The translations under genes were made by a program, and so were the position numbers. Shown here in pieces: positions 24,623 through 33,745 of a stretch of 64,000 nt of DNA. How positions within the stretch are numbered: the first letter of the stretch is position 1; every line of letters begins with the position of its first letter. The notes under the pieces are model-generated. The model was given only the letters and a program-made list of their open reading frames with translations, was not told the origin of the DNA and did not search any database. This stretch comes from Winogradskyella undariae (lineage in GTDB: Bacteria > Bacteroidota > Bacteroidia > Flavobacteriales > Flavobacteriaceae), in contig NZ_JABTEL010000009.1 of NCBI RefSeq assembly GCF_013285155.1, forward strand, positions 1-64,000, in the 5' to 3' direction.

Positions 24623-25447
24623 TTAGATGCTGTAAAGTTCTCCGTTTACTACCTTATAGTTGTTAACATGAAATTCGTTTCTATTATCAAAAGCTATGAA
24701 TGGCAACAGGCCATCAGAACCAATTGCTTTTCTTGGCAATTTATCATTTTGGCTATCAGAGAAACCAATTGTAGCAACTCTAATATCTGTAGACATTACG
24801 CGTTTGTTTTCGAATTGAAAATTGTAAGCATCTAACAAACTTTGATCTAAATTAATATCGAATGTAGAATTCGGATTATCCAAATCACTATGAAGTTTAG
24901 TCATTCTTTGTGATAAACCTGCAGGCAAATTATCTTCATCTCTAAAGTTATTAAGTAGTTCACTTATAGATTTTAAAAATAGAGGATTGTTTTTGTATTC
25001 GTTTTTTTCAACCAACGCACAAACTAGCATACCATACCCAACATCTTCGTGTGTTTCCCATAATTGAGGCGCACATTGTATAACTGTAGCTATTATCACT
25101 TCGCCTTCTTTTACTTTCTGTTTCCAGCTATCTTTTCCCATTAATGGAGCAGACATGCTTTTCTTTATAAAATCGGAATCTGGATCGAGTTTAGAATCTA
25201 TATAAGGTTTTAACAAACTAACATCAGTAGCATTGGGTATTTTGCTCAGGTCTATGTTAACATCTTCAAATCTTATACGAGCCAAAAGTTGATTTTTATT
25301 CTCACCTTTCTCGTATTTTTCAAGGAGTTCTTTAACGTCAAAGCCTTGACCTTCCATTTCTTTCAACTTCTCGTAAGAGAGTTCTTCTAAATCATATTCA
25401 GGTGTTACGCTTTTTAATAGTTTTGAAAACATGTCTTTAAATCCCAT
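24623..25447 (-). CDS. Hypothetical cytoplasmic protein
   Basis: A 274-aa soluble protein. The N-terminal ~55 residues are highly charged and helical (YDLEELSYEKLKEMEGQGFD). A helical core follows, then a beta-rich end (IGFSDSQNDKLPRKAIGSDG). No signal peptide, TM segment or catalytic motif is recognised. It is the third gene of a minus-strand operon behind two lipoproteins (33 bp spacing), sharing the motif 2 promoter at 26879-26945. The family is unknown to me. Confidence 0.75.
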   Translation of the reverse strand: MGFKDMFSKLLKSVTPEYDLEELSYEKLKEMEGQGFDVKELLEKYEKGENKNQLLARIRFEDVNIDLSKIPNATDVSLLKPYIDSKLDPDSDFIKKSMSAPLMGKDSWKQKVKEGEVIIATVIQCAPQLWETHEDVGYGMLVCALVEKNEYKNNPLFLKSISELLNNFRDEDNLPAGLSQRMTKLHSDLDNPNSTFDINLDQSLLDAYNFQFENKRVMSTDIRVATIGFSDSQNDKLPRKAIGSDGLLPFIAFDNRNEFHVNNYKVVNGELYSI

Positions 25448-25480
25448 ACTTATGTTTTTTAGTTTGTAATTATTTGTTTC

Positions 25481-26113
25481 TTAACCCTCTAATCCTTCGG
25501 TAGATTTTAGAACATTATTTTCATCTGCTTTAAATTCAAATTGAAAAGTATTCGTATTTCTTACACGTTCTCCATAATACGTAGTTTTACCATCTGGTTT
25601 TTCCCCTTCTATAACAAATTTAACCTTTACCTTATTGTCATTTGTAACATCGATATTGAAATCTTTCATATGAAAATTAGAAAACTGGTCGGTTGTAGAT
25701 TCAATCATTTTAATGGCTTTGTTGTAGTTTTCTAAAATTACTGTCAAATCCAAATCCTTAATCTTTATCTTCCCTTTTTTGTCTTTAAAGAATGATTCAT
25801 TTTTTACAATATCTTTAACTTCTGTAGGTTCTATCTTCACACCATATGGACCTGTTATATAAGATTGAGAATAAGCTTTTCCATTTTCGACGTACGTTAT
25901 GGTTGCCATTTCAAATTCACTTGTTAAGTGGTCTTTTGTTGTTAAGTCTAAGCCATATACGGCTCTGTCTCCACCAAATTCTTCTATTAAATTAGTTTGC
26001 AGTCCTTTTAGACCTTCTGCGTTGTTTAGTAGGTAAGTATCGCTTCCTCCTGATCCACAAGATTGAAGAAAAATAAATAGAAATGCGCAACTGGCTAATA
26101 ATGTAGTTTTCAT
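25481..26113 (-). CDS. Lipoprotein, paralogue of the upstream lipoprotein
   Basis: A 210-aa predicted lipoprotein (signal ending LQSC, Cys 19, then GSGGSD). The body shares layout and words with the 26157-26747 product: SEFEMATITYVENGKAYSQS against SQFERAQITYMRNGKEYSQD, then a helix KAIKMIESTTDQF against KAVEIINAETDEY, and a C-terminal sheet. The pair probably arose by tandem duplication. The Gly-rich segment after Cys may allow surface display. Function unknown. 43 bp separate the two genes. Confidence 0.8.
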   Translation of the reverse strand: MKTTLLASCAFLFIFLQSCGSGGSDTYLLNNAEGLKGLQTNLIEEFGGDRAVYGLDLTTKDHLTSEFEMATITYVENGKAYSQSYITGPYGVKIEPTEVKDIVKNESFFKDKKGKIKIKDLDLTVILENYNKAIKMIESTTDQFSNFHMKDFNIDVTNDNKVKVKFVIEGEKPDGKTTYYGERVRNTNTFQFEFKADENNVLKSTEGLEG

Positions 26114-26156
26114 ATAATTCTAGTTTTGATTAATTTATAGTATACAGTGTTTAACC

Positions 26157-26747
26157 TTACATTTTAAGTTGTAGATTACCATCCTTGTCAGACGTAAATT
26201 TAAATTCATAATAGTTTGTTACTATAGATTTACCTTCCATATGGCTTCCTTCAGATTTCTTAGTTCCATTTAGCGTAAAAGTTGATGTCACCTCATTGTT
26301 TTTGTCTACAACAAACTCCCATTCGTACAGTACAAACTCGTGGTATTCATCCGTTTCTGCATTTATTATTTCAACGGCTTTATTAAAACTTGGAGGAATC
26401 TGCTCAAAATTGAATTCAGATATTTTTATAGCACCATCATGTAAATTTCTTTGAAACATTGATTTTTTAGGATCGTTAACGACTTTTAAAAAATAATCTT
26501 GAGAATATTCTTTACCATTTCTCATATAGGTTATTTGAGCTCTTTCAAATTGGCTAGATAGATAGTCATCTGCTCTAAGGGTTAATTTGTTAACCATCTT
26601 GTCAGCTCCAAGTTTTTCTTCAACGGTAGCTTTAATTACTGCAATGTCATCAGCGTCATTCAAGTTTTTTGGAACTAAAGAATCCATACCACAAGATGAT
26701 AATGTTAATACTGAAACGGCTAAAAAGGTTTTTAAAATATTTTTCAT
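26157..26747 (-). CDS. Lipoprotein, first gene of a three-gene operon
   Basis: A 196-aa predicted lipoprotein (lipobox LTLSSC, Cys 19). It has two half-domains of alternating strands and helices, and is a paralogue of the following gene. The operon order is lipoprotein, lipoprotein, cytoplasmic protein. A 21-bp-period direct repeat (26914-26945) and a TAATCTTG box (26879-26886) lie 132-167 bp upstream, so the messenger likely has a leader of more than 100 nt. Function unknown. Confidence 0.8.
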   Translation of the reverse strand: MKNILKTFLAVSVLTLSSCGMDSLVPKNLNDADDIAVIKATVEEKLGADKMVNKLTLRADDYLSSQFERAQITYMRNGKEYSQDYFLKVVNDPKKSMFQRNLHDGAIKISEFNFEQIPPSFNKAVEIINAETDEYHEFVLYEWEFVVDKNNEVTSTFTLNGTKKSEGSHMEGKSIVTNYYEFKFTSDKDGNLQLKM

Positions 26748-26878
26748 AATTGTTAGTTTGTTTTTCGCTAAAACTATTAGCGATTAAATTAAAAATGTGT
26801 TTTTGTTTTGAACTCTAAATGGTTGATGATTAATTGTTGTATTTCAATAATTGTTGACTAATATTTATTTGTTCGGTA

Positions 26879-26945
26879 CAAGATTACATGAATAGCTAAG
26901 AGAATAATAGCCTCAATCTATATTCGTTAGTTATCAGTCTATATT
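26879..26945 (-). promoter_or_regulatory. Motif 2 direct repeat and promoter (site H) of the lipoprotein operon
   Basis: On the minus strand, AATATAGACTG (26945-26935) and AATATAGATTG (26924-26914) are exactly 21 bp apart. TAATCTTG follows with its CTTG starting 32 bp past the repeat. This is the cleanest copy of motif 2. Confidence 0.8.
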
Positions 26946-27120
26946 TGATCATACTAATTTGAATTTTATACGCGCAGCCTACTTTAATGCTTCTAAATCT
27001 ATAGACGATGTGTCCGTTTTGTAATCGTTTATGGCGTATATAGAAGGCTTAAGAGCTTTGTTTTTAAAGGTATAAGTATGTATTGAATGTTTTAATATGA
27101 GGTGTTATCCCTTTTTTTCA

Positions 27121-27187
27121 AATATTAACTCATAACTAACGAATATCAATTGGTGTTTTTAATACGTTAGATAAAGTGTTAATATTG
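27121..27187 (+). promoter_or_regulatory. Motif 2 direct repeat and promoter (site G)
   Basis: AATATTAACTC (27121) and AATATCAATTG (27142) are 21 bp apart. TAATATTG at 27180-27187 has its ATTG 32 bp past the repeat. The next gene starts only at 27429, leaving ~235 nt of apparent leader (27188-27428) with no gene I can support. Sites H and G are divergent, and the 26748-27428 gap is otherwise empty. Confidence 0.75.
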
Positions 27188-27428
27188 ATTTTTACAGAAA
27201 TATGAATTGATACATTATGACAACTTATAGAAATCTATTTTTAAAATAGGAATCACTAGAGAACACCGTTTAGAGTATACGAGAATAAAAATTGCTTCTC
27301 GCACTTATTTATCTAACGTTGCTTTTTAATTAAATTATAGGGTAAAGAAGAAAGACCAAACCTTTGGTATAAAAAATAATGTTGTTATTATTTTTACAAA
27401 AGTGAATAACTGTATAAATGCTTAAACG

Positions 27429-28253
27429 ATGCTAAAAAACAAGAATAAAGCCTTAAAAATTCTAAAAAAAGTTTACCACTACACTAATACAGATTATGAT
27501 ACGACTCATTTGGGTGAAGTGGGGTATAAAACAGATTTTCTTAGTAAAGATCAATGGCAAATTTTAGAAGAAAATAATCTAAAGCCTAATCAATTTAAAA
27601 CGCATACGCACAACAGTTTAGTTTCTGATTTTTTGAAATTAAAAAAGAATGATAAGCTAAGCTTAGAATATGCAAAAGCACTCTTTATTAAGGGTTTAAC
27701 TGGCGAATTTCCAAGGTTTAGGCAAACCCTAATTAGTTATTTGTATTTACAAGATATTAGCACTCATGACTATACACCTCAAAAAGGATATTCTAATTGT
27801 GAAATTTGTGGTCTACCAGAAAAAACAATAGACGATAGAACACATAACTTATTTACCTATTATCTAGGTCATGCTTGGAATGAGTATCCTAAACACTTTG
27901 TTGCAGAATTAGAAGATATTATGCAATACCCAATTCCGGAAATTACAGAGAAAGATAAAGATATGCTTGTGCTATTGTTACTTTTTATAGAAAAGGCGAA
28001 CGATAATGAAACGCCAGGTCAGCTCGAAAAAAGAATAGGAAAAGAAAAATTACTACCTAAAACAGATAAGTATAAAAGGTATGGGATTTTACAAACTCTA
28101 GCCATTTTAGAAATCTTGCCACATAAAGACACATTTGATAAACAGCCAGCGCGTTCGGATATCGTTATGCCATTAGCAGGTTGGAGAGGAGAACTCAAGG
28201 TAGATTTTAAAAAAGCAAGGGAAATATTTAATATATCGATACCTAATACATAA
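27429..28253 (+). CDS. Hypothetical cytoplasmic protein with a CxxC motif
   Basis: A 274-aa soluble, largely helical protein. One CEIC motif (residues ~121-124, in YSNCEICGLPEK) could bind a metal with the preceding Cys or nearby His. There is no signal peptide and no family I recognise. The C-terminus (DIVMPLAGWRGELKVD) looks like a folded end rather than a truncation. It heads a run of five same-strand small genes (27429-30197) with gaps of ~35 bp, likely one operon from site G. Two of the next genes encode small 2-TM proteins. Confidence 0.75.
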   Translation: MLKNKNKALKILKKVYHYTNTDYDTTHLGEVGYKTDFLSKDQWQILEENNLKPNQFKTHTHNSLVSDFLKLKKNDKLSLEYAKALFIKGLTGEFPRFRQTLISYLYLQDISTHDYTPQKGYSNCEICGLPEKTIDDRTHNLFTYYLGHAWNEYPKHFVAELEDIMQYPIPEITEKDKDMLVLLLLFIEKANDNETPGQLEKRIGKEKLLPKTDKYKRYGILQTLAILEILPHKDTFDKQPARSDIVMPLAGWRGELKVDFKKAREIFNISIPNT

Positions 28254-28288
28254 TCAGGTATTATTGAAACATTAAAAAGAACAAATCT

Positions 28289-28558
28289 ATGGTAGAAGAA
28301 TTTACAAATTTTATGGCGCTTAATCCAGAATATGGTTACTTATTAGGTGCAGCTGCATTTCTATTTATAATTATTGGACTTATTTTAGATTGGGATTGGG
28401 TTTTAGAACCAGGAGGTGGTTATTTTAATATTGCCTATTATATAGACGTTTTTGGACGAAAAAAGGTACGGATAGTATTTGGTTTTATATCGTTTTTAGC
28501 AGTGTTACTGTTTATTTATGGGTTTTTTACATACAATCCAGAATTGTATAATGTTTAA
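28289..28558 (+). CDS. Small 2-TM protein resembling immunity protein 17
   Basis: An 89-aa protein with two membrane helices (about residues 17-36 and 64-82) separated by a loop with WDWVLEPGGG and FGRKKVRI. This build and the DWDWVLEP word resemble the Imm17 family of small membrane immunity proteins found with polymorphic toxins, recalled from memory only. No toxin gene is recognised next to it. It starts 35 bp after the upstream gene, and another small 2-TM gene follows. Confidence 0.65.
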   Translation: MVEEFTNFMALNPEYGYLLGAAAFLFIIIGLILDWDWVLEPGGGYFNIAYYIDVFGRKKVRIVFGFISFLAVLLFIYGFFTYNPELYNV

Positions 28559-28591
28559 TTTGAATTTTATTGTTTAAACAGATCAAAAGCT

Positions 28592-28834
28592 ATGGAAGAT
28601 TTTTTAAATACGCTACCGATTAAGAAGATACTTGCTGGTGTTTTTATGGTCCTGTTGGTGTTTAGTGGTTTTTTTAAGGAACATTTTTTATACTCTAAGA
28701 GCGAAAAAAAAGTATTAAGAAAACTAGGAGATAAAACAAATAATAAACTTTCTGGTAAAATGGTTACAGCTCTAATTTATTTTACAATTACGATAGTTGC
28801 TTTAGCGATAGGTTTAGTAGTTTATAGTACCTAA
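28592..28834 (+). CDS. Small 2-TM hypothetical protein
   Basis: An 80-aa protein with two hydrophobic helices (about residues 9-25 and 57-77) and a basic connecting segment (KSEKKVLRKLGDKTNNKLSG) expected to face the cytoplasm. No family recognised. It lies 33 bp after the Imm17-like gene and 33 bp before a lipoprotein-like gene, so it is part of the same transcription unit. Confidence 0.65.
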   Translation: MEDFLNTLPIKKILAGVFMVLLVFSGFFKEHFLYSKSEKKVLRKLGDKTNNKLSGKMVTALIYFTITIVALAIGLVVYST

Positions 28835-28867
28835 TATTAAATACAGTTATTCATCATACATTTAGAA

Positions 28868-29605
28868 ATGAAAAATTTAAAGCTATTACTTTTATTACTG
28901 ATTTTTAGTCGTTGTGATGTTTCAACACTTGGAGGCAAAGCTGTAAATGACTTGTCTAAATATAAAGCAACTATCCTAATAGAAACCAATAATAAAAAAG
29001 AGGATTTAAGGAGGATTAAAGTTTCCCTATCTGATGGAGATAAGCAAATTATTAATGACGAAGTAAAAATTCTGGTCAACAATATACCTATGGAATTGTA
29101 TGTGAAAGATGAATTGTATTACACCAAAACATCATTCTATACTACGGATAGTTTATCTAAAAAAGCATCTTACTATTTTGAAATTATATTACCAGATAGC
29201 ACCAAACATGCACTGGCTTTTATAAAACCAAATGAAGCATATAATCTAACAAAATTTGAAATACCAGATACGATTTATGATGCAAACAGTATGCGTATAA
29301 AATGGACAAACCTTCTTACTCCACATCAATTAAAATTTAATAAATTCATTGAAAAGCCTAAGCCAGCAGATAATATTACATCTAATGCCTATGATGGTGT
29401 TACCATAGATTCGTTAAAAACAAAACATGGTGAATATAAAATACCAAAATCTTATTTAATGGATTCCGAAAACACCATCAAGAATGTAAGCATTACTCTC
29501 AATAGAGAACAAACAGGTTTGGTAAATTTAAATATGTTACCCAATAGTTCTATTGTATTTAGTCATACTATTTATAAAACAGTAATGGTTGATTTACTTC
29601 ACTAG
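28868..29605 (+). CDS. Hypothetical lipoprotein-like exported protein
   Basis: A 245-aa protein. A hydrophobic start (LKLLLLLLIFSRC, Cys 16) fits a lipoprotein signal, though the lipobox is weak. The rest is beta-rich, with an NVSITLNREQ-type sheet and a C-terminal strand ending in FSHTIYKTVMVDLL. No family recognised. The last 17 bp overlap an open frame of the next gene, whose likely start is 29640. Confidence 0.65.
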   Translation: MKNLKLLLLLLIFSRCDVSTLGGKAVNDLSKYKATILIETNNKKEDLRRIKVSLSDGDKQIINDEVKILVNNIPMELYVKDELYYTKTSFYTTDSLSKKASYYFEIILPDSTKHALAFIKPNEAYNLTKFEIPDTIYDANSMRIKWTNLLTPHQLKFNKFIEKPKPADNITSNAYDGVTIDSLKTKHGEYKIPKSYLMDSENTIKNVSITLNREQTGLVNLNMLPNSSIVFSHTIYKTVMVDLLH

Positions 29606-29639
29606 TACTATAAACCATAAAACAAAAATAAATTTTAAA

Positions 29640-30197
29640 ATGCCAATACATAAACTTTTACCATATCTGTGTATAATAGTATTAGCCTCTTCTTGCGCTA
29701 CATTAAAGCAAACTGAAGTTATTGAAAACAAAATAGAATTAACGAAAGAAAATTTACACTTACTCGATGGAACTTATGAAAATAATGAAGCTGAAAGCGC
29801 TGGATACTTAGATTATTTTTGGGGTTCTTATTTTAAAAGCAAGGAATCTAGGATTATTTACAACATGAAATTGGAAGAAAAACCATGTTACTATATTACC
29901 TTAAAAGTCATTAATAAAAAAAGAATTAGTGCCACATTGCATGTCAATGAAACCTATATAAAGTCTTACCTAATTAAAGGTAAAATTAAAAAGGGTTATT
30001 TTGAACAAAACAGAAAAGGGTATTTTTTACCAGCAATACTTCTTAATCAATATCACTCTTCAAAATTTAGAATTGGCCTGCTCAATAACAATAACGTTAT
30101 TACTGATTCTAGAAAAATTGAATTCACAAATTATTACTTTTTTAGTTTCATAAAAGACAATCATTCTTATTACAACCTACAACATCAAAAAATATAA
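29640..30197 (+). CDS. Lipoprotein, hypothetical
   Basis: I place the start at the ATG at 29640 (MPIHKLLPYLCIIVLASSCA) because it gives a clean lipoprotein signal with Cys 19; the open frame extends 17 codons further upstream without a signal. The mature ~167 residues are beta-rich (RIIYNMKLEEKPCYYITLKV) with several basic and aromatic stretches. No family recognised. It is the last gene of the presumed 27429-30197 operon. Confidence 0.7.
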   Translation: MPIHKLLPYLCIIVLASSCATLKQTEVIENKIELTKENLHLLDGTYENNEAESAGYLDYFWGSYFKSKESRIIYNMKLEEKPCYYITLKVINKKRISATLHVNETYIKSYLIKGKIKKGYFEQNRKGYFLPAILLNQYHSSKFRIGLLNNNNVITDSRKIEFTNYYFFSFIKDNHSYYNLQHQKI

Positions 30198-30257
30198 TTA
30201 AAATTAAGGTTGATGTCAAAATAGTTCCAAATACATTTAGATTAAAAACTAGGAGTA

Positions 30258-30527
30258 CAATGGTAAGTTAAAATAAAAGCCATAGATATGGCATCTTCAC
30301 CTTCCGCTCTTTTCATTTTAGTCATTTACGCCAAAAGGAGTAACTGTCTACGTTTCAGAAAAGTGAAATTAAAATTCATATACGGTGATACAATACAAAT
30401 TAATGAAAACTTTATAAAAGGAAATAAACTTAATCAACTACTACAAATTATAAAAAAAGCAACAAAAAAAGAATACACACTAAGAAATGAAATTCGTAGG
30501 CTAACAATTAAATTCACATCATTCTAA
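30258..30527 (+). pseudogene. Truncated copy of the 37454-37942 membrane protein gene
   Basis: The frame from 30288 encodes FILVIYAKRSNCLRFRKVKL and INENFIKGNKLNQLL, nearly the same as the C-terminal part of the 162-aa protein at 37454. DNA similarity begins further upstream (AGTACAATGGTAAGTTAAAA at 30252 against AGTACATTGGTAAGTTTTAA at 37717), in another reading frame. The membrane-spanning N-terminal half is missing. It is therefore a partial, frameshifted duplicate, probably not functional. Confidence 0.7.
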
Positions 30528-30548
30528 ATTGTAGAGAAATTAAGGACA

Positions 30549-30615
30549 GATATTAACTATTCTCTAGCGAATAAATGTTGATGCTTTAAACCGCTGTCAT
30601 AGTATTGTAACATTG
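30549..30615 (+). promoter_or_regulatory. Motif 2 direct repeat and promoter (site I)
   Basis: GATATTAACTA (30549) and AATAAATGTTG (30570) are 21 bp apart. TAACATTG at 30608-30615 has its ATTG 32 bp past the repeat. The next start codon is 57 bp past the repeat. Confidence 0.65.
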
Positions 30616-30636
30616 TATTAAAATAAAATAAATATT

Positions 30637-30906
30637 ATGTTAGAAATTTTAGCACTGAGTTATTTTGCTAGGCAAATAAAAAAAATAGCAGAAGAAAAAG
30701 GGATTAAACCAGGTAAGTGGATCGCAGCCACATTTATATCTTGGTTTGCCATTGAAATATTAATTTTCATCATTGCATTTGCATTTTTTGATGTAGACAG
30801 TGATGGTATTTTAGTTGTTATGATACCTGCCGTTTTAATATCAGCGACAGTTGCTTTTGTGATTTTAGAAAAATTGAAACAACAAGAATCTGTAAAACTT
30901 AACTAA
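30637..30906 (+). CDS. Small 2-TM hypothetical protein
   Basis: An 89-aa protein. A short amphipathic start (YFARQIKKIAEEKGIKPGKW) leads to two membrane helices (about residues 28-48 and 56-78) and a basic tail. No family recognised. It is separated from the next gene by one base, so the two are surely co-transcribed, under the motif 2 site at 30549. Confidence 0.7.
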   Translation: MLEILALSYFARQIKKIAEEKGIKPGKWIAATFISWFAIEILIFIIAFAFFDVDSDGILVVMIPAVLISATVAFVILEKLKQQESVKLN

Positions 30907-30907
30907 A

Positions 30908-31528
30908 ATGGAAAAGTTTATAATTAATACAAAAGCGACTTTAATAAAAAACATCTTAATTACGGATGATAGTTTAAAACTGTCGGATGAAGATTACAAA
31001 ACAAAAGATGCATTTTTAGAAAAGATAAATGCTGAAAAGAAAGGCTTTTTAGATACGCAGCATGTTATTGCCTATTCTAAAATAACTAAAATAGTGCCTT
31101 TTGAAAACGAAAATGGAATTCAACTTTTCTTTGTTGAAAAAGAGAAAAAAGAGAAAACTTATTTAGAATTAAATTCTATTGAAGAATATACAGAAACACT
31201 TCAATATATAATAGCTAAGACCCATCATTTATCACTACAAACTATACAAAGTAAGTCAATATCGACTTGGATAAAACAAGCAACTTATACTTTAGTGTCT
31301 TTGTTTTTTACATTGGCAATTGCGATGACAGCTAAAGATATTGAAGCTGGTAAAAGAGTTACTATTTCAGGTAGGAGACGAGGATTAAAGCAAATTATGC
31401 TTGCTGTAGCAGAATATTTAGGAACATTAAACACCATCTTATTAGGTACTGCAATAACACTTGGGTTAGCTTTTTGGACTTATAAAAAGTTTAAAAAAGG
31501 ACAAACCGCTATAAATGCTTATATGTAA
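30908..31528 (+). CDS. Hypothetical 2-TM membrane protein
   Basis: A 206-aa protein. The soluble N-terminal ~115 residues look PH-like (strand-rich, with VIAYSKITKIVPFENENG), followed by a membrane helix at about 125-142, a basic loop (RVTISGRRRGLKQ) and a second helix at about 168-190. It starts directly after the small 2-TM gene. The PH-like plus TM build recurs in this cluster (37454) and in two cassette genes. Function unknown. Confidence 0.7.
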   Translation: MEKFIINTKATLIKNILITDDSLKLSDEDYKTKDAFLEKINAEKKGFLDTQHVIAYSKITKIVPFENENGIQLFFVEKEKKEKTYLELNSIEEYTETLQYIIAKTHHLSLQTIQSKSISTWIKQATYTLVSLFFTLAIAMTAKDIEAGKRVTISGRRRGLKQIMLAVAEYLGTLNTILLGTAITLGLAFWTYKKFKKGQTAINAYM

Positions 31529-31537
31529 ATCTATTTT

Positions 31538-31828
31538 ATGAAAAAATCAATAGTCACTTTAGTGCTTTTTACTGCATTATTTTCTGCGTGTAACGGACAA
31601 CAAGCTACGAAGGAAAATATACTGAGTTCTAAATTGAAATAGATAATCTTACTATTGGTGAATCTTTTTTTAATCTTAAAATAAAAGACGAGACTTTAAA
31701 AATCCAACATTATTCTAAAAAGATATGTCAATGATACTGCGTAAAAAATGCCTTTAGATATTTATGAAAACAAGAATAATATTTGCCATATTTTAAAGAT
31801 AGGAAAATCAGAAACAAATATTTTCTAA
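31538..31828 (+). pseudogene. Broken lipoprotein gene
   Basis: A good lipoprotein start (MKKSIVTLVLFTALFSACNG, Cys 18) runs into a stop at 31640 after 34 codons. The sequence continues in another frame as EIDNLTIGESFFNLKIKDET until 31732, and a further open piece (27 codons) runs 31748-31828. This is the pattern of a gene decaying by frameshifts. The remainder of the gap (31829-32060) shows nothing I can support. Confidence 0.6.
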
Positions 31829-32060
31829 TTAATATGATTATATCTAAAAAACGAATACTTGAATCTATTTATTACAGAACTATTAATAATGTATTTTTAT
31901 AGTTTTGAAATGAAGAGTATTTTTTTAGAATACCATTCGTCAAGATTTGGCAGGTTGTATAGAAAAACAACACTCAAAAGGTTTACAACTCTATTTAGAA
32001 CGTTAGGTAATTAAAACAAAAAGAATTTTAATAGAGATAATTAAAGAAATATCAACTTAT

Positions 32061-33740
32061 ATGGTTATTAAAACCAATTTAAAAGTGAGAATACATTATC
32101 TCACAGTCTGTTTCTTTACGTTGCTTTTTGCAACACAATTGAACGCACAAAATAATGTAGAAGAACTTTTTACAAATGAAGACTATGCTAAAGTTATAGA
32201 GATTTTAACCGCGAAGGAATCTAATGAACCACTCACATTACGCGACTATTTTTTATTAACAAAATCTTACGGACGTAATAAGCAATATGCTAATGGTTTG
32301 ATCTATTCTAATGAGATGATTGGTAAAAGTTTAGAGGCAAAAGACACAACAAATTTAGTAAAAGCCTTTAATTTAAAAGCCGAAAATTTAATTGATTCTG
32401 GTGGTTATAAATCTGGCGTTATATTTTGTGAACAGTCAAGTCGGGTTTTTAGAGAACAAGACTCCATTGAATTTCAAAAATTATGTTTTAAATGGGGAAT
32501 GATGTATTATCATACAGGAGAATTTCAGAACGCTTACGATACTTACAATAAAATTACTTTACCAAAATATAGAGACTTAAGCTTGTTTACTAATAACTAT
32601 GCTTTAACCCTTATGGGTTTAGAAAAATGGGATGAAGCCTTATTCTATTTTAAAAAATCTATCGCAAAATATAAGTCTAAAGGCAATACAGAAAAATTAA
32701 ATGTAAACTATTCTAACGTTTCAATTGTTTATATGAATCAAGGGAAGTGGGCAGAATCAAAAGTATATTTAGATTCTGCCGCTAGCGTTTTATACAATGA
32801 CAGTTCATTAAGAGCCCAAAAAGGTATTTATACTAATTACTTTAAGCTTTATCAAATTCAGGGTAAATATGATAAAGCTTCCCATTATTTAGAATTAATT
32901 TCAGAAGTAAACGAAGATATCTACAGAAAAAAAATTAATGAAGAAATAGATGCACTAGAGACTTCTAATAGAAGAGAGGATCACTTAAGGGAAAAGGTTA
33001 GAGCGTCTGATAGGCAAATACTTTGGGGAACTATAGTGTCCTTATTGGCTTTAATAGGTTTTATAAGTACTATTTTCTACTTTAAATATAAAAACGTGAA
33101 GTCTGCTCACGAGAAATCCGTAACAGAGCAACAACTTTTGCGCTCGCAAATGACCCCTCATTTTATTTTTAATTCGTTGTCTGTAATTCAAGGCATGGTA
33201 TTAAATAAAGAAGATAAAAAAGCGGTTAAATATTTGTCTAAATTTTCAAAATTACTGAGGCTAATTTTAGAAAGTTCTCGCGAAAAATTAGTCGCTGTAA
33301 AGGAAGAACTTTTGGCTTTACAAAGTTATGTAGAGTTACAGAATTTAAGTCGATTACAGCCGTTTGAATATAAGGTTGAAATTGATGATTCTGTTAATGA
33401 GGAAGATATTCTTATTCCGCCTATGTTAATTCAACCTTTTATAGAAAATGCCATAGAGCATGGGTTTAAAGAACGGATAGACGATCCTAAAATTAAAATA
33501 CATCTATCAGCCCAAAACAATGTGCTTGTTTGTACCATAAAAGATAACGGAATTGGTCTAAATGCGACCAAAAATATAACTAAAAGCCACAAAAACTCGC
33601 TTGCCACTAAGATTACTTCAGAGCGTTTAAAAATGTTATCTAAAGATTTTAAAATCGAATCGAATCTTATTCTCGAAGACAGAGAAAAATATAATGAAAA
33701 GGGAACTCAAGTAACATTAATGATTCCGTATAAAATATAA
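32061..33740 (+). CDS. TPR-containing LytS-type sensor histidine kinase
   Basis: A 559-aa sensor kinase. A signal-like first segment ends at ALNAQN (~30), followed by TPR-type helical repeats facing the periplasm (~35-290), a coiled coil, one membrane helix (321-341), and a cytoplasmic His_kinase domain with RSQMTPHFIFNSL (His 367). The HATPase domain carries PPMLIQPFIENAIEHG. It most likely phosphorylates the LytTR regulator encoded 5 bp downstream. The periplasmic TPR part suggests sensing of a peptide or protein partner. No motif 2 repeat is obvious upstream, so autoregulation is not supported here. Confidence 0.9.
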   Translation: MVIKTNLKVRIHYLTVCFFTLLFATQLNAQNNVEELFTNEDYAKVIEILTAKESNEPLTLRDYFLLTKSYGRNKQYANGLIYSNEMIGKSLEAKDTTNLVKAFNLKAENLIDSGGYKSGVIFCEQSSRVFREQDSIEFQKLCFKWGMMYYHTGEFQNAYDTYNKITLPKYRDLSLFTNNYALTLMGLEKWDEALFYFKKSIAKYKSKGNTEKLNVNYSNVSIVYMNQGKWAESKVYLDSAASVLYNDSSLRAQKGIYTNYFKLYQIQGKYDKASHYLELISEVNEDIYRKKINEEIDALETSNRREDHLREKVRASDRQILWGTIVSLLALIGFISTIFYFKYKNVKSAHEKSVTEQQLLRSQMTPHFIFNSLSVIQGMVLNKEDKKAVKYLSKFSKLLRLILESSREKLVAVKEELLALQSYVELQNLSRLQPFEYKVEIDDSVNEEDILIPPMLIQPFIENAIEHGFKERIDDPKIKIHLSAQNNVLVCTIKDNGIGLNATKNITKSHKNSLATKITSERLKMLSKDFKIESNLILEDREKYNEKGTQVTLMIPYKI

Positions 33741-33745
33741 GCAGC

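Noticed and set aside
28289..28834. Toxin-immunity pair
   Set aside because: The Imm17-like build is suggestive, but no neighbouring protein has a toxin domain or export signal typical of a polymorphic toxin.
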